Shown: positions 58,687 through 64,000 of the stretch, piece after piece
Layout of the letters: each line of letters begins with the position of its first letter
Position numbering within the stretch: the stretch's first letter is position 1
Assembly (NCBI RefSeq): GCF_927798175.1
Contig: NZ_CAKMMP010000005.1
Coordinates: forward strand, 186,001-250,000
DNA length: 64,000 bases
DNA from: Paenibacillus sp. JJ-223
Lineage (GTDB): Bacteria > Bacillota > Bacilli > Paenibacillales > Paenibacillaceae
Reading direction: 5' to 3'
Position numbers and translations under genes: made by a program
The notes under the pieces: generated by a model
Seen by the model: the letters and a program-made list of their open reading frames with translations, nothing else
Database searches by the model: none
What the model was told of the DNA's origin: nothing

Positions 58687-59065
58687 CAAATACAAATAAC
58701 CCGCCATCTCTTCTAGAAGAGACGGCGGGTTATTCTCCCTCCGCGGTACCACTCTTGTTTGATGTTCAGGAAATCCCCGAAGCATCCACCTCGCGTCCCG
58801 GCCATGCTGCACTTGCAGCAGCGCAACTCCGCTGCCAATCCAAGCGCTAGCCTGACCGAAAACCACCCTGTAACGGGGGTTAGCCGTTGCCATGTACCCT
58901 ATGGTTCCTGCTGCCCGATCAGTTTCGGAGGCAACCTGTTCCATGATTCCACGGCTCTGTTCCCGGGCGAGATTCGCACGATTCGGCGACTGCGTTGCAC
59001 CACCCCGCAGCTCTCTGTACACCACCCTCGTCCTACTGCTCCCGTTCATTACCTTTATCGTTATT
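58687..59065 (-). promoter_or_regulatory. T-box riboswitch 2 (leucine), proximal to leuA
   Basis: Minus strand: Stem I with AGTA loop (GGGAGCAGTAGGACG), specifier loop GAAT-CTC-G with Leu codon CTC at 58971-58969, T-box AAGAGTGGTACCGCGG (about 58757-58742), then terminator arms 58734-58717 and 58712-58695 (18 bp) before TTTGT. Uncharged tRNA-Leu would favour the antiterminator. The TGGT bulge suits discriminator A of tRNA-Leu. Confidence 0.88.
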
Positions 59066-59106
59066 CGTTTCCACATGAATTGCGTTTCGCATCGTTATAA
59101 GTAACA

Positions 59107-59490
59107 AAAAAAGCCTGCCATCTCATTCAAGAGACGACAGGCTGTTCACCCATACGCGGTACCACTCTTGTTGATTTCCGTGCCATCAGCCCGTTACCGC
59201 GTATGCGTCCACACGCCATAACTATGCCGAGACTGCGAAAATCCACCTCAGTGCTGCTAAAGCGTTCATGTACCAGAATATCATTGCATTCGGCATGAAC
59301 CTTCAACAACGGCCCCATCACGGAGGCAACCCGTAACGATGTACTGGACAAGCGAGCAACATCACACATTGCACACACTTCCCGACTTCCATCATTCCGC
59401 TTCCAGGCGAGCTTCAGGCTTCCATCGACTGCGTTGCACCAACCCGCAGTTCTCTTGATCCCGGAATATCCCTACTGATCCTGTTCATTG
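59107..59490 (-). promoter_or_regulatory. T-box riboswitch 1 (leucine), distal
   Basis: Same order: AGTA loop (GGATCAGTAGGG), specifier loop GAAG-CTC-G with codon CTC at 59411-59409, T-box AAGAGTGGTACCGCG (about 59169-59155), and a terminator hairpin (59143-59131 with 59124-59112) followed by TTTTTTT. Two T-boxes with the same codon in series make leuA expression require tRNA-Leu binding twice. Confidence 0.88.
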
Positions 59491-59515
59491 CGTTTCCCTG
59501 TTTAAATTTGGTTTT

Positions 59516-59544
59516 AATATACATGCTTTGCAAGCAGGTGTCAA
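59516..59544 (-). promoter_or_regulatory. Sigma-A promoter of the T-box-leuA unit
   Basis: Perfect TTGACA (59544-59539), a 17-bp spacer and TATATT (59521-59516), about 20 bases after the tsaD stop codon. Confidence 0.88.
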
Positions 59545-59563
59545 CCCGCAAAGTCCAAAAAGC

Positions 59564-60619
59564 TTAAACGGCGCGGACCGACCATGCCTCCAACGAAAGG
59601 CCCGGATCGGCCTTGGCATCGTAGTTCATGTCCTCTCCGCGTTTGAATTTCAGATAAGCGGCAGCTCCGATCATCGCCGCATTATCCGTGCAATATTCCA
59701 TCGGCGGAATAAGGAGCTGAAGGCCCTCCTTGGCACAGCGCTCCTGCAGCGCAGTACGCAAACCACGGTTGGCAGCCACGCCGCCGCACAGCAGCAATTG
59801 ACGGGAACCGTACTGATGCACGGCCCGCACCGCTTTTTCTACCAGCACCTCAACGACGGCCTCCTGGAACCCTCGCGCCACTGCGGCAGGCTCCAGCGTC
59901 TCGCCTCGCATTTTGGCCTGGTTGAGCGCATTAAGCACGGCCGATTTCAGCCCGCTCAGGCTGAAGTCGTACGAGTCGGCTTCCAGCCAAACCCGCGGCA
60001 GCGGCACGGCTTCATGCGCCTCATGGGCCATCCGGTCCACATGCGGTCCGCCGGGATAGGGACAACCCAGGGCACGGGCCACTTTGTCATAGGCCTCCCC
60101 TACCGCGTCGTCACGCGTGCGCCCGATCAGTTTGAAGCTGCCTTCGGATTCCAGATGCACCAGTTCGGTATGACCGCCGGATACCACCAAAGCCATGGCC
60201 GGGTATTGCAGCTCCTGCGTCAGCCGGTTGGCGTAGATGTGCCCGGCGATGTGATGCGTGCCGATCAGCGGTTTGCCCAGAGCCATCGCCAGCGTTTTCG
60301 CCGCAATGATGCCCACCAGCAAAGCGCCTACGAGACCCGGACCCTGCGTAACCGCAATCGCGCTCAAATCCTGTGGACGGATGCCTGATTTCTCAATCGC
60401 TTCCTGCATCATCAGCGTAATGACTTCCACATGTTTGCGGGAAGCGACCTCAGGCACCACGCCGCCAAATGCCTTATGGGTTTCGATCTGGCTCGAGATC
60501 AGGTTGGACAACACTTCACATCCATCCTTGACCACCGCTACGGACGTTTCGTCGCAGCTTGTCTCGACCGCAAGAATGTAGGCCGGGGCCGAGAGTTGAC
60601 TTTCATTGTGTTCGCTCAT
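59564..60619 (-). CDS. tsaD: tRNA N6-threonylcarbamoyladenosine transferase TsaD
   Basis: 351 residues. ASKHA-fold motifs: LAVETSCDETSVAVV, VPEVASRKHVE, the metal-binding GTHHIAGHIYANRL (about 128), LVVSGGHTELV and GGVAANRGLR. It transfers threonylcarbamoyl to A37 of ANN-decoding tRNAs with TsaB and TsaE. ATG overlaps the rimI stop by one base. B. subtilis Gcp/YdiE is in the same order. Confidence 0.97.
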   Translation of the reverse strand: MSEHNESQLSAPAYILAVETSCDETSVAVVKDGCEVLSNLISSQIETHKAFGGVVPEVASRKHVEVITLMMQEAIEKSGIRPQDLSAIAVTQGPGLVGALLVGIIAAKTLAMALGKPLIGTHHIAGHIYANRLTQELQYPAMALVVSGGHTELVHLESEGSFKLIGRTRDDAVGEAYDKVARALGCPYPGGPHVDRMAHEAHEAVPLPRVWLEADSYDFSLSGLKSAVLNALNQAKMRGETLEPAAVARGFQEAVVEVLVEKAVRAVHQYGSRQLLLCGGVAANRGLRTALQERCAKEGLQLLIPPMEYCTDNAAMIGAAAYLKFKRGEDMNYDAKADPGLSLEAWSVRAV

Positions 60620-61134
60620 TAATCCGTTACGCTTCCTTCCTCTTCATCGCGGTCCACGGGCGGCAGATTGGCCCACATGATCATCGCATCCTCCTGGTTG
60701 TCGGAATAATATCCTTTGCGAAGACCTGCGGATTCAAATCCTTTTTTGGCATACAGGTTCTGGGCAACATGGTTCGAAACCCTGACTTCCAGCGTGATTC
60801 GCTCCATGCCGAGATATGCGGCCGTTCTCATCAGTTCGTCCAGCAGCCGTTCTCCCAGCCCGCGTCCCCGGTATGCCTTGCGGACGGCAATGTTGGTAAT
60901 ATGGGCCTCATCCATAATCGTCCACATGCCGGCGTATCCGATCGGAGCGCCTTCATATTCCATGATCATATATTTGGCAAATTGGTTATGCGTCAATTCA
61001 TTGCGGAATGCTTCTTCCGTCCACGGCAAGGTGAACGCTTCGTGCTCGATGACCATTACGCCCGGAATGTCGTCCATGGTCATCAGCCTGAACTGCAGCC
61101 CTTCATCCGGTTGCTGCCCCTCCAGCCTGTCCAT
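60619..61134 (-). CDS. rimI: Ribosomal protein S18 alanine N-acetyltransferase RimI
   Basis: 171 residues. GNAT fold with acetyl-CoA motif ITNIAVRKAYRGRGLGERLLDELM (about 85-108) and ITLEVRVSNHVAQNLYAKKGFESAGLRKGYYSDNQEDAMIM, the RimI hallmark. It probably acetylates S18 or other N-termini. AAGGAGGGC gives the ATG at 61134; a TTG at 61152 overlaps the tsaB stop. It lies between tsaB and tsaD as in B. subtilis (ydiD). Confidence 0.93.
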   Translation of the reverse strand: MDRLEGQQPDEGLQFRLMTMDDIPGVMVIEHEAFTLPWTEEAFRNELTHNQFAKYMIMEYEGAPIGYAGMWTIMDEAHITNIAVRKAYRGRGLGERLLDELMRTAAYLGMERITLEVRVSNHVAQNLYAKKGFESAGLRKGYYSDNQEDAMIMWANLPPVDRDEEEGSVTD

Positions 61135-61148
61135 TCGCAAGCCCTCCT

Positions 61149-62000
61149 TCAACCTTTGCGCAGCAGGTTGGCTTCCGCCTCTGCCAGCTGGGTGTAGTTC
61201 GGCACCAGCGCATGCACGTCGTCATGCTGGCCTGCAAGCAGCGCGGCAGCGCCGAGGCGCCCGATCCAACGGCCCTCCAGCTCATAAGGCACGAGCTGGA
61301 TCGCCGTCCCGGCCGGGCAGCGAAGCCCCGCCGCTGCCTCTGCATGCGGCCCCGTCTCGCCGACGAACCAGACGGCGACGGGCCGCTCCTCGGGCGCCGC
61401 CTCCGCGATGCGGGCGGCGAGCGTTTCCAGCCATCCGTCCATCTTGCGGATGGCATCCTGCTCCAGGCGCCGGGGCGCAGCGCTTCCGGCGCCGGCGAAC
61501 AGCGCGGTGTAGGCCTGGCCGCGCCGCGCATCCACGAGCGGAACGATCCAGTGGACAGGGGCGGCACCTGTGCCGTCCTGGTCCGCGGATGGCGTTCCGC
61601 CAAGCCCTGCCGCTGCGGCATTCTCGGCCGCAGCTTCCGCCTTGGCGGCGAGGCCTGCGTGCCAGCCGCCCCAAGCGATCGCCTGAAGGCTGGACACCCC
61701 GGCAACGGGGATGTCCCAAGCCCAGGCAAGCGTCTTGGCCGCGGTCACCGCAATGCGGATGCCCGTGTACGAGCCTGGACCGATGCCTACGGCAATGCCG
61801 TCCAGCTCGCCCGTTCGGGTGCCGCTGGCCTGCAGCAGCTCTTCCATCACCGGCACCACATGCACCGAATGGTTGCGGTCTGCCCGTTCGTTTCGCTCCT
61901 CCAGCAGCGCTTCCTCTTCCATGACGGAAGCCGCCATCATTGCGGTGGACGTATCGAGAGCCAGAAACCGCCGCCCCCCTTTTTGCTGCAATTGTTCCAT
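61149..62000 (-). CDS. tsaB: tRNA threonylcarbamoylation protein TsaB
   Basis: 283 residues. LALDTSTAMMAASVMEEE, RNHSVHVVPVMEELL and IAVGIGPGSYTGIRIAVTAAKTLAWA are TsaB motifs. An Ala/Gly-rich insertion (about 115-150, GLAAKAEAAAENAAAAGLGG) is longer than in most homologues. It scaffolds TsaD. The start ATG (62000) is two bases after the tsaE stop; ATG 62018 is an alternative. The gene is very GC-rich in its middle. Confidence 0.92.
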   Translation of the reverse strand: MEQLQQKGGRRFLALDTSTAMMAASVMEEEALLEERNERADRNHSVHVVPVMEELLQASGTRTGELDGIAVGIGPGSYTGIRIAVTAAKTLAWAWDIPVAGVSSLQAIAWGGWHAGLAAKAEAAAENAAAAGLGGTPSADQDGTGAAPVHWIVPLVDARRGQAYTALFAGAGSAAPRRLEQDAIRKMDGWLETLAARIAEAAPEERPVAVWFVGETGPHAEAAAGLRCPAGTAIQLVPYELEGRWIGRLGAAALLAGQHDDVHALVPNYTQLAEAEANLLRKG

Positions 62001-62001
62001 A

Positions 62002-62487
62002 TTAAATGAACACTCCATTCTCTCTGAACTGCCTGCACAGGGCAGCGTAGGTTTCGCCGTATCCATCGAGCGTAATTTTGCGGTCTTCCGGACCTGTCGT
62101 CTCGATCTGGATATGCAAGTGCGCTTCCGGCAGCAGTTCGGGAATGATGCTCGCCCACTCCACCAGGCTTACGCCATTTCCGTAGAAATACTCGTCCAGT
62201 CCAAGCTCGTCCGCTTCCTCCAGCGATATCCGGTACACGTCCATATGATACAGGGGCAATCGGCCCTCGTATTCCTTGATCAACGTAAACGTGGGACTGT
62301 TCACCACGTCCTGCACGCCGAGATGCCATGCGAATTTTTGCGAAAACGCCGTTTTGCCCGCGCCCAGGTCGCCGTCCAGCGCAATCACCATTCCGGCGGT
62401 TGCCTGTCCTGCAATTGCGGACGCGAGCGCTTCGGTATCGGCAATGCCATGGGATTCGAACACCCACTGCTCATGCTTCAGATTCAA
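62002..62487 (-). CDS. tsaE: tRNA threonylcarbamoylation ATPase TsaE
   Basis: 161 residues. Walker A GDLGAGKTAFSQ (about 40), NSPTFTLIKEYEGRLPLYHMDVYRI (switch regions) and the VEWASIIPELLP motif are diagnostic of TsaE/YjeE. It provides ATP hydrolysis for the TsaBDE cycle. TTG at 62487 has AGGTGGGG at 6-base spacing; a GTG at 62499 is the other candidate. First gene of tsaE-tsaB-rimI-tsaD. Confidence 0.93.
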   Translation of the reverse strand: MNLKHEQWVFESHGIADTEALASAIAGQATAGMVIALDGDLGAGKTAFSQKFAWHLGVQDVVNSPTFTLIKEYEGRLPLYHMDVYRISLEEADELGLDEYFYGNGVSLVEWASIIPELLPEAHLHIQIETTGPEDRKITLDGYGETYAALCRQFRENGVFI

Positions 62488-62587
62488 TATACGCCCCACC
62501 TTTGGCGGTCCAAGCCGCCCGAGTTCACTTTGAAGACTATTATATCGGTCCCCTTCTTCCCCCGCAACACCGAAGGGTCGACCAAGC

Positions 62588-62616
62588 CAAAGAACCGGTG
62601 CTTGACGGCACCGGCC
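62588..62616 (-). terminator. Terminator of sspH
   Basis: CCGGTGC-CGTCAA-GCACCGG on the minus strand followed by TTCTTT, about 40 bases after the sspH stop. Confidence 0.6.
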
Positions 62617-62652
62617 CTTGAAATCATTGTATGCTTATGTGTCGCCCGATGT

Positions 62653-62832
62653 CTACTCTTTCAACCGATCAACCGAAACGGTGTGCGTATTCAGCGGATC
62701 GCTGCCGACCTGCACGGTCGCCATGCCGTTCGCTTCATCCACATGTTCGATCCAGACCGGCTCGCCATCCAAACTCACGGCAATGGTATCTTTGGAGTCG
62801 AAGATGGCTTTTGCTCGTTTGGCATCCATCAT
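62653..62832 (-). CDS. sspH: H-type small acid-soluble spore protein SspH
   Basis: 59 residues, the length I recall for B. subtilis SspH: MMDAKRAKAIFDSKDTIAVS, then LDGEPVWIEHVDEANGMATV and a C-terminal THTVSVDRLKE. The pattern xxAKRAxxIxxSxxxIxVxxxGxPVWIxxVDExNxMAxV is the SspH signature. Such proteins are made in the forespore. The ATG overlaps the stop of the upstream 94-residue gene as ATGA, with AAGGAGAG further upstream, so translation is coupled. Confidence 0.85.
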   Translation of the reverse strand: MMDAKRAKAIFDSKDTIAVSLDGEPVWIEHVDEANGMATVQVGSDPLNTHTVSVDRLKE

Positions 62833-63113
62833 AATGGATCGTACTCTCCTTCCACATCATGGGGTTCGGGTGTCATGCTGTCCGTCGTGCTATCTCCGAT
62901 ATAACCGTTGTCTTCCGTAACTTGGCCGCCGCCCAGTCCTTCGTTCACCATCCGGTCTATGTCCAGCATGTAGGACTCGCGATCAAGCGGTTCGTCCGTG
63001 GACGTCACTGCCTCCCAGTTCACTTGGGTTCCTGCAACGCTATCTGTAGTTACTAGCGGGTACGGGGTAAAGGCGTATTTATGCGCACGTTCATCATCCC
63101 GTCGTTGATTCAT
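62829..63113 (-). CDS. Conserved small acidic protein, co-transcribed with sspH
   Basis: 94 residues, acidic and polar, with no hydrophobic segment (HKYAFTPYPLVTTDSVAGTQ ... LDRESYMLDIDRMVNEGLGGGQVTEDNGYIGDSTTDSM). I do not recognise the family. GGGAGGTGTCCT lies before the ATG and the stop overlaps sspH, so it may be a spore protein too. A promoter of forespore type may lie 50-75 bases upstream. Confidence 0.7.
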   Translation of the reverse strand: MNQRRDDERAHKYAFTPYPLVTTDSVAGTQVNWEAVTSTDEPLDRESYMLDIDRMVNEGLGGGQVTEDNGYIGDSTTDSMTPEPHDVEGEYDPL

Positions 63114-63160
63114 AGGACACCTCCCTTGTCTTCATAGGCACAGCTTACGGCATGCACACT

Positions 63161-63189
63161 TATCATCCCCGAATGCAGCCCAAGCATAC
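63161..63189 (-). promoter_or_regulatory. Possible sigma-F/sigma-G promoter of the sspH operon
   Basis: GTATG (63189-63185), a 17-bp spacer and GATGATA (63167-63161) fit the forespore consensus GHATR-N17/18-CATNHTA with one mismatch. It lies about 50 bases before the 94-residue gene. Confidence 0.4.
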
Positions 63190-63269
63190 AAAAATCGTCG
63201 CCGCAGGGATGATCAAGCCCTTACATGCCCATACTGCTATTAAAGTTTCTATCGGAAAGGGGCTGTCCC

Positions 63270-64000
63270 ATGCATACCGTCTGGAAAGGGGCCATCAGCT
63301 TCGGGCTCGTGCACGTGCCTGTCAAAATGTTCTCGGCCACCGAGGACAAAGACATCTCCATGCGTTACATTCATAAAGTCTGCGGAAGTCCGCTCGCCTA
63401 TGTCCGCAAATGTCCATCCTGTGAAGTCGAAGTCCAGTGGGAGGACATCACCAAAGGTTATGAATATGAAAAGGGAAAATTCGTGCTGTTCGAAAAAGAG
63501 GAGCTGGAGGCCTTGAATGACGCCTCGAACAGAACGATCACGATCATCGATTTCGTAGACCTCACCGAAATCGATCCGATTTATTTTCAAAAAACATACT
63601 ATCTTTCCCCCGATCAGGCTGGAGGCAATGCCTATCAGCTTTTGATGAAAGCCATGCACGACACAGGCAAGATCGGCATTGCAAAAGTTTCCATCCGCTC
63701 CAAGAGCAGCCTGGCGGCCATTCGCGTGCTTGAGGACTGCCTCTCCATGGAAACCATCTTCTATCCGGATGAAATTCGCCCGGTTTCCCAGGTGCCGGGC
63801 CTGCCCGAGAACCAGAATGTCAACGAGAAGGAACTGACGATGGCCAAACTGTTGATCGAACAGCTTTCAACCCCGTTTGAGCCTGAAAAGTACACGGACG
63901 ACTACCGCAATAAACTGGTGGAGCTGATCAATCACAAGGTTGCGGGCGAAGAAATCAAAATCGCTCCGGCCAAACCGGAGGCCAACGTCATGGATTTGAT
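63270..64000 (+). CDS. ku: Ku DNA end-binding protein (3' end cut by window)
   Basis: At least 243 residues are visible. MHTVWKGAISFGLVHVPVKMFSATEDKDISMRYIHKVCGSPLAYVRKCPSCE is the classical start of bacterial Ku, and the beta-barrel core follows (ITIIDFVDLTEIDPIYFQKTYYLSPDQAG; MAKLLIEQLSTPFEPEKYTDDYR). Ku recruits LigD for non-homologous end joining, in B. subtilis mainly in spores. AAAGGGG lies before the ATG. Divergent from the sspH operon, which is consistent with forespore expression of both. Confidence 0.95.
   Translation, partial: MHTVWKGAISFGLVHVPVKMFSATEDKDISMRYIHKVCGSPLAYVRKCPSCEVEVQWEDITKGYEYEKGKFVLFEKEELEALNDASNRTITIIDFVDLTEIDPIYFQKTYYLSPDQAGGNAYQLLMKAMHDTGKIGIAKVSIRSKSSLAAIRVLEDCLSMETIFYPDEIRPVSQVPGLPENQNVNEKELTMAKLLIEQLSTPFEPEKYTDDYRNKLVELINHKVAGEEIKIAPAKPEANVMDL

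Overview
The window reads as chromosomal DNA of a Paenibacillus-like, endospore-forming Firmicute. Gene starts carry strong GGAGG-type ribosome sites. Spore genes are present (cmpA, sspH), as are S-layer-homology (SLH) domains, CIRCE control of groESL, T-box leaders, and gene orders known from Bacillus subtilis (ydcC-alr-ndoAI-ndoA ... tex-sprT-trnS, and tsaE-tsaB-rimI-tsaD-ydiF-moaC-tatA-tatC-groES-groEL). There is no rRNA, phage, insertion sequence or CRISPR array.

Layout. 0-6.4 kb: a cut-off MgtC-like membrane protein, a flavin reductase with a divergent ArsR-type regulator, tRNA-Ser/tRNA-Asn, SprT, the very short cortex protein gene cmpA, and tex. 6.5-12.9 kb: a GH36 alpha-galactosidase lies where B. 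subtilis has the sigB operon, then the EndoA toxin-antitoxin pair, alanine racemase and the YdcC-type lipoprotein. 13-20 kb: two serine hydrolases of the beta-lactamase fold (one with SLH anchors) flank a divergent SgrR-like regulator/MFS pair. 20.4-28.4 kb: a non-standard HSP90 with an overlapping helical-repeat partner, an ABC-2 exporter, an RpiR regulator and two Gfo/Idh/MocA dehydrogenases. 28.6-36.6 kb: a secreted protein, an AraC-siderophore-binding fusion with a Fur box, and a GbsR-like regulator divergent from an OpuA-type osmoprotectant transporter whose permease carries two tandem binding domains. 36.7-43.6 kb: a sugar ABC importer, potassium transporter KimA and rhamnulose-phosphate aldolase.

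43.7-48.6 kb is an accessory stretch: GNAT, MORN-repeat, DinB and small surface-type proteins, two copies of a repeated sRNA-like element, and a Mef-type macrolide efflux gene. The efflux gene has a complete attenuation leader with its own promoter, an eight-residue leader peptide (MTHSMRIR) close to known macrolide-arrest peptides, and two terminators. I consider this leader the most interesting find. 48.6-64 kb is a conserved housekeeping block: groESL, tatAC, moaB/moaC, folate cyclo-ligase, an ABC-F ATPase, a cluster of DnaA boxes, leuA behind two tandem leucine T-boxes, the tsaD/rimI/tsaB/tsaE tRNA-modification genes, sspH, and the start of ku.

All calls rest on reading the sequence and on remembered family features. 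No database search was run.
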